A stretch of DNA of 64,000 bases. It comes from Syntrophomonadaceae bacterium (GTDB lineage: Bacteria > Bacillota > PH28-bin88). Of this stretch, positions 35,871-45,159 are shown one piece after another (positions within the stretch are counted from its first letter, which is position 1; every line of letters begins with the position of its first letter). The notes under the pieces were generated by a model. That model was given only the letters and a program-made list of their open reading frames with translations, did no database searches and was not told where the DNA came from. The stretch is from NCBI GenBank assembly GCA_018333865.1, contig JAGXSE010000056.1:1-64000 (forward strand). The letters are read 5' to 3'. The translations under genes were made by a program, and so were the position numbers.

Positions 35871-35897
35871 AAAAAAACACCATGATAACCCACGGTG
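35871..35897 (-). terminator. terminator of lonB
   Basis: CACCGTG and CATGGTG arms (one G-T pair) followed on minus by seven T, about 20 bases past the lonB stop. Confidence 0.75.
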
Positions 35898-35918
35898 CCT
35901 GTATTTTTCGACTGGCCG

Positions 35919-37640
35919 CTAGTTATTGGACATGGACCTGGATGGAAGTGAAGCCGAAGCAGCCAGAATATCCACCTGGGGACTCCGGAAATCAAAGGCT
36001 GGACCAGGTTCTGAAGAAATAAGCGCTTTTTCAATTATCTCTTCTAATTTCTCAACGGGGATAACCTCGATCCCGGGGAGTTCTTTAAACATTTCCTGCC
36101 AGTTCTCTTTGGGAATATAGACCGATTTAGCTCCTGCCACCCTGGCAGCTTCCACCTTGGCCACAATCCCGCCGACTGGTTTGACATATCCCTGAATAGA
36201 AACTTCACCTGTCATAGCTATTTTGTTATCCACCGGCTTGCCCGTAATAGCCGAATACACAGCAGTGGCAATCGTTACCCCAGCCGAAGGACCATCGATT
36301 GGGACTCCGCCCGGGAAATTGATGTGAAGGTCGTAATCCCGGGGGTCAATTTTAAGGCACCTCCGGAGGACAGTCAGAACGTTTTCCACTGAGCTGCGAG
36401 CCATGCTTTTCCGGCGGATGCGACGCCCGCTGCCGCCCATTTCTTCCTCATCAACAACCCCGGTAACAATAACCTGACCCTTGCCCTTTGCTGACGGTAT
36501 TACACTAGCCTCCAGTTCCACCAGCATGCCAATATTAGGCCCTCCGACTGCCAAACCGTTTACCACCCCGACCTGGGGTTTGAGGGGGATCTTTTTATCC
36601 GGCCTGGGCGCATACTGCCCGCTGTTGACTACCCACTCGATATCTTCCGCGCGCATTTTGCTGCCGCCCGAGGTTGTCACCAACCCAGCTGCTATTTGTA
36701 CAATATTGACTGCTTCCCGTCCATTGGTAGCATACCTGGCTATTACTCCTACAGCCTCTTCTTCTATCTCCATATTGATTTTTTTGGCGGCATTTTTAGC
36801 GATAACCAAAATTTCATCCGCAGTCAGGGAACGGAAAAACACCTCCAGACATCGCGACCTGATAGCTGGCGGGATCTCTTCTGGCATCCGGGTGGTTGCG
36901 CCAACAAGGCGGAAGTCTGCCGGCAGCCCGTTTTGAAAGATGTCATGGATATGAGCGGGGATATTGGTATCCTCCGAACTGTAGTAAGTGCTTTCCATGA
37001 TGACCTTCCGGTCTTCCAGGACTTTTAATAATTTATTAATCTGAATGGGATGCAATTCCCCAATTTCATCAATAAACAATACCCCGCCGTGAGCTTTTGT
37101 CACTGCCCCCGGTTTGGGTTGTGGAATACCTGCCATTCCGAGGGGGCCTGCCCCCTGGTAAATAGGGTCATGGACAGAACCAATTAAAGGGTCTGCGATA
37201 CCCCGCTCGTCAAAGCGGGAGGTTGCTCCGTCTACCTCGACAAATTTAGCGTTTTCTTTGAAGGGAGATAACCTTGTCTTTTTGGCTTCCTCTAATACCA
37301 GCCTTGCTGCGGCAGTTTTCCCCACACCCGGCGGCCCATATACAATAACATGCTGGGGATTAGGCCCGCACAAGGCGGCTTTCAAAGCTTTAATCCCTTC
37401 TATTTGGCCAATTATTTCCTCAAATTTGCCAGGCCTTGTTTTTTCGGATAAGGGCTCGCTTAAAGAAATCTGCCTGAGCTTTTCCAACTTCTCCAGCTCC
37501 TTGCGAGATTCTCTTTCCACGGCTACCTTATTTCCCTGCTGGTTTCTGAGCAGGTTCCAAAAATACAATCCAATCACAATCGCAAAAAAGATTTGGACTG
37601 CACCTAAAACACTGCCAAAACCCAATCCAAGTTCCTGCAA
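35919..37640 (-). CDS. lonB: membrane-anchored Lon-like protease LonB
   Basis: Lon-like protease of 573 residues with one N-terminal membrane helix (VLGAVQIFFAIVIGLYFWNLL), an AAA+ domain (Walker [16 protein letters not shown], Walker B GVLFIDEIGELH) and a C-terminal Lon protease domain (Ser in DGPSAGVTIATAVYS, Lys in GGIVAKVEAARVAG). It lacks the Lon N-terminal substrate domain. In Bacillus LonB works in the forespore under sigma-F, so its presence fits a spore former. It lies between clpX and lon, the common Firmicute order clpP-clpX-lonB-lon-engB. Confidence 0.94.
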   Translation of the reverse strand: MQELGLGFGSVLGAVQIFFAIVIGLYFWNLLRNQQGNKVAVERESRKELEKLEKLRQISLSEPLSEKTRPGKFEEIIGQIEGIKALKAALCGPNPQHVIVYGPPGVGKTAAARLVLEEAKKTRLSPFKENAKFVEVDGATSRFDERGIADPLIGSVHDPIYQGAGPLGMAGIPQPKPGAVTKAHGGVLFIDEIGELHPIQINKLLKVLEDRKVIMESTYYSSEDTNIPAHIHDIFQNGLPADFRLVGATTRMPEEIPPAIRSRCLEVFFRSLTADEILVIAKNAAKKINMEIEEEAVGVIARYATNGREAVNIVQIAAGLVTTSGGSKMRAEDIEWVVNSGQYAPRPDKKIPLKPQVGVVNGLAVGGPNIGMLVELEASVIPSAKGKGQVIVTGVVDEEEMGGSGRRIRRKSMARSSVENVLTVLRRCLKIDPRDYDLHINFPGGVPIDGPSAGVTIATAVYSAITGKPVDNKIAMTGEVSIQGYVKPVGGIVAKVEAARVAGAKSVYIPKENWQEMFKELPGIEVIPVEKLEEIIEKALISSEPGPAFDFRSPQVDILAASASLPSRSMSNN

Positions 37641-37747
37641 AATTTGGCACCCCTTTTCAATAGGATGTTGGTCCAGGCCTATTCCGTTCCACTATTATTG
37701 CCATTCAACAGCTTTTTATTACAGATGGCTACCCGCTTGATATTGAA

Positions 37748-37776
37748 ATAAAAAAAACAGCGGGTGTGCCGCTGTT
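37748..37776 (-). terminator. terminator of the clpX transcript
   Basis: ACAGCGG-gtgtg-CCGCTGT hairpin followed on minus by a run of at least seven T. Confidence 0.85.
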
Positions 37777-37782
37777 ATCTTT

Positions 37783-39045
37783 TCAGGCTGATTCTTCTTT
37801 TTTCTTCTTTCGCTCCACCGTAACCAGCAAGGGGTCTTCTTTTTTCAGGATTACCTCTTTGGTTACAACACACTTGGTCACATCTCCCCGGGAGGGGATA
37901 TCGTACATGACATCCAGCATTACTTCTTCTAAAATGGCTCTCAGGCCCCTGGCGCCGGTACTGCGCTTGATTGCTTCCTTGGCAACCGCTTCCAAAGCCT
38001 CTTCCTTGAACTCCAGGTTAACCCCGTCAAGCTCAAACAGTTTTTGATACTGTTTAACCAGGGCGTTTTTAGGCTCAATCAAGATTCTGATCAGGGCTGG
38101 CTCATCCAGGGCATCCAGCGTAACAATAATCGGCAGCCGGCCGACAAACTCCGGAATTAAACCAAATTTCAAGAGGTCAACTGGCAGGATATTCTTTAAT
38201 ATCTCTCCCACCGGCTTATCCTTTTTGCCCTTAATATCGGCCCCAAAGCCCATAGCTTTCTGGCCAATCCGGTTTTGGATTATTTTTTCGATTCCATCAA
38301 AAGCTCCGCCGCAGATAAAGAGAATATTAGTGGTATCCAGCTGGATGAACTCCTGATGGGGATGCTTGCGACCTCCCTGGGGAGGTACGCTGGCAACGGT
38401 TCCCTCCAGGATTTTTAGAAGAGCCTGCTGCACTCCTTCGCCGGACACATCTCTGGTAATAGACGGGTTTTCCGATTTACGGGCAATTTTATCGATTTCA
38501 TCGATGTAAACAATGCCTTTTTCAGCCTTTTCCACGTCATAGTCTGCCGCCTGGATCAGCTTCAAGAGGATGTTCTCAACGTCTTCGCCCACGTAACCGG
38601 CTTCAGTTAAAGAAGTGGCATCTGCAATGGCAAAGGGCACATTAAGAATCCGGGCCAAGGTTTGGGCCAATAGGGTCTTCCCGCTGCCTGTAGGTCCCAG
38701 CATGACAATGTTTGATTTCTGCAGCTCCACATCATCAAACTTCATGCCGAGATTAATCCGTTTATAATGGTTATAAACAGCTACCGAGAGGGATTTTTTG
38801 GCTAACTCCTGTCCGATGACATACTGATCTAAAATTTCTCTGATCTCTTTAGGCTTTGGAATGTCCCCCAGTTCCAGCCCAAGATCTTCACTTAGCTCTT
38901 CTTCGATAATCTCGTTGCAGAGCTCAATACACTCATCACAGATATAAACCCCCGGACCAGCTACCAGCTTTTTGACTTGATCCTGCAACTTGCCGCAAAA
39001 AGAACATTTGAGCTGACCCTTATCATCCGAGTATTTATACATCAT
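37783..39045 (-). CDS. clpX: ClpX unfoldase of the ClpXP protease
   Basis: AAA+ unfoldase of 420 residues. The N-terminal zinc-binding domain has four cysteines (CSFCGK and CDECIELC), Walker A is [15 protein letters not shown], Walker [12 protein letters not shown], and the ClpP-docking IGF-type loop appears as [13 protein letters not shown]. It follows clpP by 13 bases and ends in a strong terminator. Confidence 0.96.
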   Translation of the reverse strand: MMYKYSDDKGQLKCSFCGKLQDQVKKLVAGPGVYICDECIELCNEIIEEELSEDLGLELGDIPKPKEIREILDQYVIGQELAKKSLSVAVYNHYKRINLGMKFDDVELQKSNIVMLGPTGSGKTLLAQTLARILNVPFAIADATSLTEAGYVGEDVENILLKLIQAADYDVEKAEKGIVYIDEIDKIARKSENPSITRDVSGEGVQQALLKILEGTVASVPPQGGRKHPHQEFIQLDTTNILFICGGAFDGIEKIIQNRIGQKAMGFGADIKGKKDKPVGEILKNILPVDLLKFGLIPEFVGRLPIIVTLDALDEPALIRILIEPKNALVKQYQKLFELDGVNLEFKEEALEAVAKEAIKRSTGARGLRAILEEVMLDVMYDIPSRGDVTKCVVTKEVILKKEDPLLVTVERKKKKEESA

Positions 39046-39058
39046 TTACACCTCGCCT

Positions 39059-39661
39059 TCACAGTTTGGCAGGCAGGCTCCTTTGGGTAAGCACCGCATC
39101 AATAAGACCGTATTCCTTTGCCTCTCCCGGCTCCATAAAATAGTCCCGGTCTGTATCCCGGCGGATGCGTTCAATGGGCTGCCCGGTAACCTCCGCCAGG
39201 ATAGTATTCAGGGTATCCCGTACTTTAAGAATTCGTTTGGCATGGATTTCAATATCCACCGCCTGCCCCCTGGTACCACCCATTGGCTGGTGGATCATCA
39301 CTTCGCTATTGGGTAAGGCATAACGTTTACCTTTCTTTCCTGCCGCCAAGAGGAAAGCTCCCATGCTAGCTGCTAAACCAACACAAATGGTCGATACATC
39401 GGGCTTAATATACTGCATGGTATCAAAAATGGCCATTCCGGCAGTAATCGATCCCCCCGGACTGTTGATGTACAGATGAATGTCTTTGTCCGGGTCCTCG
39501 GCTTCTAAAAACAACATCTGGGCAATAACCAGGTTTGCCACATAATCATCTATGCCACTGCCTAAAAAAATGATCCGATCTTTTAAGAGGCGGGAATATA
39601 TATCATATGCCCTTTCCCCTCTATTACTTTGCTCCACGACCATCGGAACCAGCACCGACAC
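39059..39661 (-). CDS. clpP: ClpP proteolytic subunit
   Basis: Serine peptidase of about 200 residues forming the tetradecameric barrel with ClpX. Catalytic Ser in [14 protein letters not shown], His in VMIHQPMGG, Asp in RDTDRDYFM. The open frame begins at a TTG (39682); no start has a perfect ribosome site. I choose the GTG at 39661, 9 bases from GAGG, giving [15 protein letters not shown]; the GTG at 39655 (MLVPMVVEQ) is equally possible by family comparison. It is the middle gene of tig-clpP-clpX. Confidence 0.93.
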   Translation of the reverse strand: MSVLVPMVVEQSNRGERAYDIYSRLLKDRIIFLGSGIDDYVANLVIAQMLFLEAEDPDKDIHLYINSPGGSITAGMAIFDTMQYIKPDVSTICVGLAASMGAFLLAAGKKGKRYALPNSEVMIHQPMGGTRGQAVDIEIHAKRILKVRDTLNTILAEVTGQPIERIRRDTDRDYFMEPGEAKEYGLIDAVLTQRSLPAKL

Positions 39662-39723
39662 AAAAACCAACCTCACTCTCAATTAACATTCTACCCTTTT
39701 TGCCAGGGAATTGCACCATAAAC

Positions 39724-41064
39724 CTACGATTCAGATCCTGCCATTTCTTGCCCGGAATCCCTGGCAACTTCCTGAGAGATGATAACTGCCTGTGCAACCA
39801 GAAAATCAACAGTTTTATCGAGCTTAATACCATATCTTATGGATTCCAAGCCATCCTGTTCTTGCAGCATCTTTTTTAGGTTTTCAGCTGACTGCCGGTA
39901 CATCGGTGCCATATTTTCCAACTCTTGATCAACTTCTGCTTCTGCCACAAAAATACCTTCTTTTTTGGCAATAGTTTCCAGGACAAGGTCTTGCTTCGTG
40001 GCTTCTTCAGCCTGCTGACGGAAATTTTCCCGGCTCGCCTCTTCAGTGGTGTTAGTGTACTCTAAAAACTTGGCGTAGTCCAATCCCTTTATCGCAAGGC
40101 GGCGTTTAAAGTCATGCATAAGAGAATCCATCCGCCGTTCCACCATTACTGCGGGCAAATCCACAACTGCGTTTTCAACCGCCTTCGCTACAGCCTGATT
40201 ACGCAGATCATTATTCCGTTTGTTATCTGCTGCTTCTTTCAGTTTATTCGCAATGTCTTGGCGCAATTCCTCCAAAGTCTCAAATTCACTGACATCCTTG
40301 GCAAATTCGTCATCGATAGGAGAAATAACTTTCCGCTTAATGTTGTTAACCTTTACCTTAAAAACAACATCCTTGCCGGCCAAATCTTCTTTGTGATATT
40401 CTACCGGAAAAGTTACCTGGATATCTTTTTCTTCTTCCGGCCTGCTACCAACCAGTTGGGCCTCAAACCCGGGGATAAAGGTTCCCGAGCCAATTTCAAG
40501 GGAATAGTTTGTTCCTTTTCCTCCCTCAAATGGCTCACCATCCAAGAAACCTTCAAAATCTATGATTGCAATATTCCCTTCTTCCACCATGCCGTCTTCT
40601 ATCTCTTCCAGCCTGGCATAACGCTTCTGGAGACCTAGAAGATGGTTCTCAATATCCTGTTCCGAAACAAGCGGCTCTTCTGCTGTCAACTCAAGACCTA
40701 TGTACTGACCCAACTCAGCCTCGGGCTTTACTGCTACAGTAGCTTTAAAAATAACCAGCTGACCCTCTTCGGCTTGTACCAATTCTACCTCAGGGCGGTC
40801 GATTGGCTCGATTTTGGTTTCGGCGACCGCATTCTGGTATGCCTCTGGTATAACTACCTCCAAAGCTTCACTGAGCAATGCTCCCTTGCCAATATAGTTT
40901 TCCAGAATTTTTCGCGGAGCTTTACCCTTGCGGAAACCTGGAATAGCGTATTTACTCACTAATTTTTTGTAGGCTTTCACCAGGGCTTTTTCCAACTCTG
41001 GCGCATCAACTTGAACTTCCAGTTGAACACGATTGCTTTCTATTTTAGCCACGCTTGCCCTCAC
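39724..41064 (-). CDS. tig: trigger factor chaperone
   Basis: Ribosome-bound chaperone and peptidyl-prolyl isomerase of 446 residues. The ribosome-docking motif GFRKGKAPR is present in the N-terminal domain, the FKBP-like domain around EGNIAIIDFEGFLDGEPFEGGKGTNYSLEIGSG, and a helical C-terminal domain. Start is GTG 41064 after GGGGGAGCATAA. First gene of tig-clpP-clpX, downstream of the tRNA cluster terminator. Confidence 0.95.
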   Translation of the reverse strand: MRASVAKIESNRVQLEVQVDAPELEKALVKAYKKLVSKYAIPGFRKGKAPRKILENYIGKGALLSEALEVVIPEAYQNAVAETKIEPIDRPEVELVQAEEGQLVIFKATVAVKPEAELGQYIGLELTAEEPLVSEQDIENHLLGLQKRYARLEEIEDGMVEEGNIAIIDFEGFLDGEPFEGGKGTNYSLEIGSGTFIPGFEAQLVGSRPEEEKDIQVTFPVEYHKEDLAGKDVVFKVKVNNIKRKVISPIDDEFAKDVSEFETLEELRQDIANKLKEAADNKRNNDLRNQAVAKAVENAVVDLPAVMVERRMDSLMHDFKRRLAIKGLDYAKFLEYTNTTEEASRENFRQQAEEATKQDLVLETIAKKEGIFVAEAEVDQELENMAPMYRQSAENLKKMLQEQDGLESIRYGIKLDKTVDFLVAQAVIISQEVARDSGQEMAGSES

Positions 41065-41341
41065 TTATGCTCCCCCTGTCTTTGCTTTTTATTATGCTTA
41101 ACTCCCAAGACTAGTGATCGTGCAATGATGACACTGCTAAAGCCATGTCTGCTATGATATAGACTGTCCCATGTTTTGGAAATAGCTATCTGTATTAAAT
41201 GTATTATAACCTTATAGCAGCCGGAACTAGTCTATCGAAACTATAATTGTGTTATGTTTCGCTTGTAACCTTTTATTTCCTGCCAGGTTAAAATTTTAAC
41301 CTATTATTCTCTATCTGTAAATAGCCAAACAATATTAAAAC
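41065..41341. other. non-coding gap upstream of trigger factor
   Basis: AT-rich, no open frame of note. It must hold the tig promoter; a TATAAT at about 41210 (minus) lacks a good -35. A perfect 18-base palindrome AGGTTAAAATTTTAACCT lies at 41285-41302 and could be an operator. Confidence 0.4.
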
Positions 41342-41360
41342 AAAAAACGTCTTTCAGACG
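41342..41360 (-). terminator. terminator of the tRNA operon
   Basis: CGTCT-ttc-AGACG (41348-41360) followed on minus by six T, ten bases past the last tRNA. Confidence 0.85.
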
Positions 41361-41369
41361 CTTATTATT

Positions 41370-41444
41370 TGGAGCGGAAGACGGGATTTGAACCCGCGAC
41401 CCTCGCCTTGGCAAGGCGATGCTCTACCGCTGAGCTACTTCCGC
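41370..41444 (-). tRNA. tRNA-Gly (GCC)
   Basis: Acceptor GCGGAAG pairs with CTTCCGC; anticodon loop CTTGCCAAG reads GCC; T arm GGGTTCAAATCC; CCA encoded. Last gene of the tRNA operon. Confidence 0.96.
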
Positions 41445-41463
41445 ACATAATGTTTTTTTTGCT

Positions 41464-41549
41464 TGGTGCGGGTGAGAGGATTTGAACCTCCAAGGGAAAA
41501 ACCCACTGGATCCTAAGTCCAGCGCGTATGCCAGTTCCGCCACACCCGC
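41464..41549 (-). tRNA. tRNA-Leu (TAG)
   Basis: Class II tRNA with a long variable arm (GTGGGTTTTTCCCTT). Acceptor GCGGGTG/CACCCGC; anticodon loop CTTAGGA reads TAG; CCA encoded. Confidence 0.95.
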
Positions 41550-41569
41550 ATATTCAAAAAAAATAGAAA

Positions 41570-41644
41570 TGGCTGAGGCGGCTGGATTCGAACCAACACA
41601 TGGCGGATCCAAAGTCCGCTGCCTTACCATTTGGCTACGCCCCA
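41570..41644 (-). tRNA. tRNA-Gln (TTG)
   Basis: Acceptor TGGGGCG/CGCCTCA; anticodon stem-loop GGACTTTGGATCC reads TTG; T arm TGGTTCGAATCCA; CCA encoded. Confidence 0.95.
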
Positions 41645-41664
41645 GCGAAAACTAGTTTTGCATG

Positions 41665-41802
41665 TTCAACTGGGTCTTGGCTTCAGAGGGGGATTGCTAC
41701 CCCGACTGAAGCTTAGAGCCAGTTAATATAGTAGCGTATCCGCTCTTATACCGCCGCTTTTTTAAGAAGCAAAGGGTTTAGAGCGGGTAGCTATCTATGA
41801 TT
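41665..41802. repeat. palindromic repeat, copy 2, within the tRNA operon
   Basis: 138 bases nearly identical at both ends to copy 1 at 6028-6311 but without the nested insert. It lies between tRNA-His and tRNA-Gln, in the transcribed region of the tRNA operon, and would fold into a long imperfect hairpin in the precursor RNA. Confidence 0.8.
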
Positions 41803-41810
41803 AAGAATTT

Positions 41811-41887
41811 TGGGGTGGATGATGGGATTTGAACCCACGGCCCCCAGAGCCACAATCTGGTGCTCTAACCAACTGAGCTACACCCAC
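41811..41887 (-). tRNA. tRNA-His (GTG)
   Basis: Acceptor GTGGGTG/CATCCAC with a further G at 41888 as the -1 base; anticodon loop in CAGATTGTGGCTCTG reads GTG; CCA encoded. Confidence 0.95.
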
Positions 41888-41917
41888 CATATTACCTGAA
41901 AACCTGGTTTGCTTAAT

Positions 41918-41994
41918 TGGTGCGCCTGAAGGGATTCGAACCCCTGACCCACGGATTAGAAGTCCGTTGCTCTGTCCAACTGAGCTACAGGCGC
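41918..41994 (-). tRNA. tRNA-Arg (TCT)
   Basis: Acceptor GCGCCTG/CAGGCGC; anticodon stem-loop CGGACTTCTAATCCG reads TCT; CCA encoded. Confidence 0.95.
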
Positions 41995-42008
41995 ATACCC
42001 AAATAAAA

Positions 42009-42082
<74 letters not shown>

Positions 42083-42120
42083 ATCTTTCTTCCGGGCTCC
42101 TGATTTAACTTGCAAAATAT

Positions 42121-42149
42121 AGTATAGACAAAAATATTTCTTTTGTCAA
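42121..42149 (-). promoter_or_regulatory. sigma-A promoter of the tRNA operon
   Basis: Minus strand TTGACA, 17-base spacer, TATACT, about 40 bases before the first tRNA. Confidence 0.9.
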
Positions 42150-42213
42150 AAACATTTGTTGCCAGTTTTCATGGAAAACACCCGGATTTCTGCAGATCCT
42201 AAATATATTCACA

Positions 42214-42699
42214 TTATTGCTCAGATACCTGCATTATATGCGCATCTATATATCCGGACTGCAAAAAAATAACACCGTATGTTCCGCATTTACCTGCTCT
42301 TTGGCGGCTAATGCTGCCAGGGTTGAACAGGTGGACCCCTCCTTCGGGTTGATTTAAGGGAATATGGGTATGACCGAAAATGACCAAACCGGCCCGCACC
42401 TGCAGTGCCCGGTGCCTTAACTGCTCCCAGCCTTCTTTCACCCGCTGCTGATGGCCGTGGGTCAAAAGAATCCGGACTCCTGCAGCCTCCCAAACCTCTT
42501 CTTCAGGGCCGCCGCCTCCCCACCAATCACAGTTCCCCCTAACAGCTACAACCTTCAGACCTGCCTCAGCGGCCAGGGTAATTCCATCTCCGTAATAATC
42601 TCCCCCGTGTACTAACAGATCTCCCGGCTGTGCGTCCAAGAGCACTCGCCTGGCAAGAGAGAGATTCCGGTGCGTATCACTGAACACCCACAGTTTCAT
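42214..42699 (-). CDS. YfcE/MJ0936-type metallophosphoesterase
   Basis: Calcineurin-like phosphodiesterase of 161 residues. The metal-binding motifs are in order: FSDTHRN, VHGGDYYGD, GNCDWWG, LTHGH and FGHTHIP. Relatives hydrolyse simple phosphodiesters; the natural substrate is unknown. It lies 13 bases downstream of rdgB, a pairing common in Firmicutes. Confidence 0.92.
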   Translation of the reverse strand: MKLWVFSDTHRNLSLARRVLLDAQPGDLLVHGGDYYGDGITLAAEAGLKVVAVRGNCDWWGGGGPEEEVWEAAGVRILLTHGHQQRVKEGWEQLRHRALQVRAGLVIFGHTHIPLNQPEGGVHLFNPGSISRQRAGKCGTYGVIFLQSGYIDAHIMQVSEQ

Positions 42700-42712
42700 G
42701 CTATCCTCCGGG

Positions 42713-43309
42713 CTACTTGATCAGCATCGCCAAGACTTTTTTTACTGCCTGAAAGGCTTGTGCCCTGTGGCTGATCCTGTTTTTTATTTCCAGCTCCAGC
42801 TGAGCCATCGTCAGGCCGAATTCCGGCAAGAAGAACAGGGGATCGTAGCCAAAACCGCGATTACCGCAGGGAGCCAGTGCAATCATCCCTTCACAGGAGC
42901 CTTCGGCCAAAAACTCTTCCCCTTCCGGGGTAACTACTGCAAGCACACAGCGAAACCGGGCAGTCCGGCGTTCTTGGGATACATCGCCCAGCAGGCCCAG
43001 CAGTTTCTCATTGTTTCGCCGGTCGTTACCAGGCTCGCCCGCAAAACGTGCCGATAGGACACCAGGAGCACCATCAAGGCAATCCACCTCAAGCCCGGAA
43101 TCGTCTGCAACCACTAATAAACCGGTGGCTTTTGCCACAGCCCTGGCTTTAATCAAGGCATTTTCCGTAAAAGTAGACCCTGTTTCCTCTATTTCAGGGA
43201 TGCCGGGAAAATCTTCTAAGCTTAAGACATGAACAGAATAGTCTTTGACTAAATCCCTGAATTCAGCCAGCTTGCCGATGTTTCTGGTAGCTAATACTAA
43301 TGATCTCAC
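42713..43309 (-). CDS. rdgB: XTP/dITP pyrophosphatase RdgB
   Basis: Ham1/RdgB house-cleaning enzyme of 198 residues that converts ITP, dITP and XTP to monophosphates. The [11 protein letters not shown] start, [40 protein letters not shown] and [14 protein letters not shown] motifs are intact. It overlaps the rph stop by 4 bases. Confidence 0.95.
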   Translation of the reverse strand: MRSLVLATRNIGKLAEFRDLVKDYSVHVLSLEDFPGIPEIEETGSTFTENALIKARAVAKATGLLVVADDSGLEVDCLDGAPGVLSARFAGEPGNDRRNNEKLLGLLGDVSQERRTARFRCVLAVVTPEGEEFLAEGSCEGMIALAPCGNRGFGYDPLFFLPEFGLTMAQLELEIKNRISHRAQAFQAVKKVLAMLIK

Positions 43310-44049
43310 AGCTTTTCACCTGTGTGGAAAGCCAACCCGCCCAAGGCCTCTTTCTGAATGGCAATCAGCCTGTCGATTGCAGAATGAGCCAGGTTAATCA
43401 TCCCATCCATTTCCTCTCTTGTAAAGGGGTAATCCTCAGCTGTACCTTGAACCTCCACAATTTTACCCTGGCCGGTCATTACCACATTCATATCAACCTG
43501 AGCCCGGCTGTCCTCCTCATAGCACAGGTCGATCATTAACTTGCCGTCTACCTTGCCGACGCTGACCGCAGCCAGATAATCAATCAGGGGCATTTGAGTC
43601 AAAGCGTCTCTTTCCCTTAACTTTAAAAAGGCCTCGGCAAGTGCGATAAAACTTCCGGTCACTGAAGCTGTACGGGTTCCCCCGTCAGCCTGAATAACAT
43701 CACAATCGATCCAAATGGTCCTCTCTCCCAGTTTGGCCAAATCAACCACAGCCCTCAGAGAGCGGCCGATTAACCTTTGTATTTCATGAGTACGGCCACC
43801 AATTTTTCCTTTGACAACCTCCCTGGGTGTCCTAACTTGGGTAGCCCTAGGCAACATAGCATATTCAGCTGTAATCCAACCCTTGCCTCCCCCCTTAAGA
43901 AAAGGAGGTACTTTTTCCTCTACTGAGGCAGTACAGATTACTTTTGTATTACCCATTTCGATCAGCACGGAGCCCTCTGCCTGCTTGATAAAACCCCTGG
44001 TTATCTGAACAGGCCTCAATTGTTCAGGCATTCTTTGATCCAAACGCAT
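43306..44049 (-). CDS. rph: ribonuclease PH
   Basis: Phosphorolytic 3' exoribonuclease of 247 residues that trims tRNA 3' ends. Motifs include [37 protein letters not shown] and [16 protein letters not shown]. The start is ATG 44049, with AGGAGTGAAAGAA upstream; the longer frame to 44085 is unsupported. Operon with rdgB and the phosphoesterase. Confidence 0.95.
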   Translation of the reverse strand: MRLDQRMPEQLRPVQITRGFIKQAEGSVLIEMGNTKVICTASVEEKVPPFLKGGGKGWITAEYAMLPRATQVRTPREVVKGKIGGRTHEIQRLIGRSLRAVVDLAKLGERTIWIDCDVIQADGGTRTASVTGSFIALAEAFLKLRERDALTQMPLIDYLAAVSVGKVDGKLMIDLCYEEDSRAQVDMNVVMTGQGKIVEVQGTAEDYPFTREEMDGMINLAHSAIDRLIAIQKEALGGLAFHTGEKL

Positions 44050-44105
44050 TTCTTTCACTCCTAACTGCTGGCCAATTTTATTCAACCTTGGTGTCTCCCA
44101 GTTCC

Positions 44106-44129
44106 TTAGAGCGGTTAGCTACCTGTGAT
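44106..44129. repeat. end fragment of the palindromic repeat family
   Basis: TTAGAGCGGTTAGCTACCTG followed by TGAT matches the right end of the copies at 6028 and 41665. On the minus strand it supplies the last codons and stop of the P-loop gene at 44119. Confidence 0.6.
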
Positions 44130-45030
44130 AGAAGGTTTGCTCTAATCCGGTTTCTCCTACCAGCCCGGCAATAGTATATAGTTTCTGAACCGGATCCCAG
44201 TGAAACTCCTTTAATAGCCGAAAGCCGGAGATTTCTCCGGTATTGGACAGGTGAATACGGGGTCCGGTACAGCGAACCAGCAGGCCGCCAATTTTTATAT
44301 GTTGCTCATCATGGTAGGATATCGGCAGACGCCGGTTGATGTAGTTTAACACCTGGTTTTCTACTTCATGCAGATCAATATCCGGCACTTCAGCAAACTC
44401 CATTAAAAAACCGTGACGGATGTCACTGTGCACCTTAGGTTTGGTGATGCCCTTCGACTCCAGTACCAATCCGGTTAAGTCCTCCGCACTGTGGGCCATT
44501 TTGCGGTACAGAATTGAATGAAACACAATCTTAGCAATTTCCTGGGGATCAGGTCCGAACACTCCTGGCCGGGTAACAATTACTTCTTCCCCAACACCAA
44601 TTAAAACATCGGGCTTGGTCTGCAGATACGGGTGCAATATGTCGTAGTGCTCGGCCACTACCCTTTTACCTTCCAGCAATGCCTTTTTCACCAGTTTAGC
44701 CAGTTCGCCAATCTGGTGAAACGCCATTTCAAACCTGACATCCAGATGATAGGTATGAAACCGGAAATGGTCCCTTTCACCATCTGCTAAGAGGGGTAAT
44801 GGGCGCACATTCACACCGTCGTCATCATTGGTAAGTTCTAGGCCGGGAAACATTCCCCTAATGAGCAGGGATTTCCCGGCACCGGCGTCGCCGATCAGCC
44901 CGATCAACCGGTCATCCGGGCTTAAATAGCGCTGGGCAATATTAGTTCCTAAGAGCAATAACCTTTTTTTGCCCCGGGGCGCAAAATAGACCGCATGCCT
45001 TAGATATTCATGCATTACGCTGACAGCCAA
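44119..45030 (-). CDS. P-loop protein with AlaRS second-additional-domain-like tail
   Basis: Uncharacterised 303-residue protein. The N-terminal half is a P-loop NTPase/kinase-like domain: Walker A GLIGDAGAGKSLLIRGMFPG near residues 45-60, and a hydrophobic strand VVAEHYDIL later. The C-terminal third (about 245-300) reads GGLLVRCTGPRIHLSNTGEISGFRLL, which resembles the tRNA_SAD domain of alanyl/threonyl-tRNA synthetases and AlaX editing proteins (CGGTHxxNTGEIG), with the Cys-His spacing changed from 3 to 5. This suggests a nucleotide-dependent protein related to uridine-kinase/SAD fusions. Reaction unknown. It stands alone downstream of the phosphonate block, and its stop codon falls in a repeat fragment. 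Confidence 0.75.
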   Translation of the reverse strand: MAVSVMHEYLRHAVYFAPRGKKRLLLLGTNIAQRYLSPDDRLIGLIGDAGAGKSLLIRGMFPGLELTNDDDGVNVRPLPLLADGERDHFRFHTYHLDVRFEMAFHQIGELAKLVKKALLEGKRVVAEHYDILHPYLQTKPDVLIGVGEEVIVTRPGVFGPDPQEIAKIVFHSILYRKMAHSAEDLTGLVLESKGITKPKVHSDIRHGFLMEFAEVPDIDLHEVENQVLNYINRRLPISYHDEQHIKIGGLLVRCTGPRIHLSNTGEISGFRLLKEFHWDPVQKLYTIAGLVGETGLEQTFYHR

Positions 45031-45103
45031 CTATACCTCTCCATTCTCAAAAAAAACCATTTGCTGGCATCATTATATTCTACAAATCACCTGGAATCAA
45101 GCA

Positions 45104-45127
45104 GCCGGAGAACACTTGTTCCCCGGC
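45104..45127. terminator. hairpin past the end of the phosphonate block
   Basis: GCCGGAGAACA-ct-TGTTCCCCGGC, stable with one G-T pair on the minus transcript. No T run follows, so termination is only a possibility. Confidence 0.4.
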
Positions 45128-45159
45128 GAAGGTCTGGGCAAACATACTTTTTTGCTATA

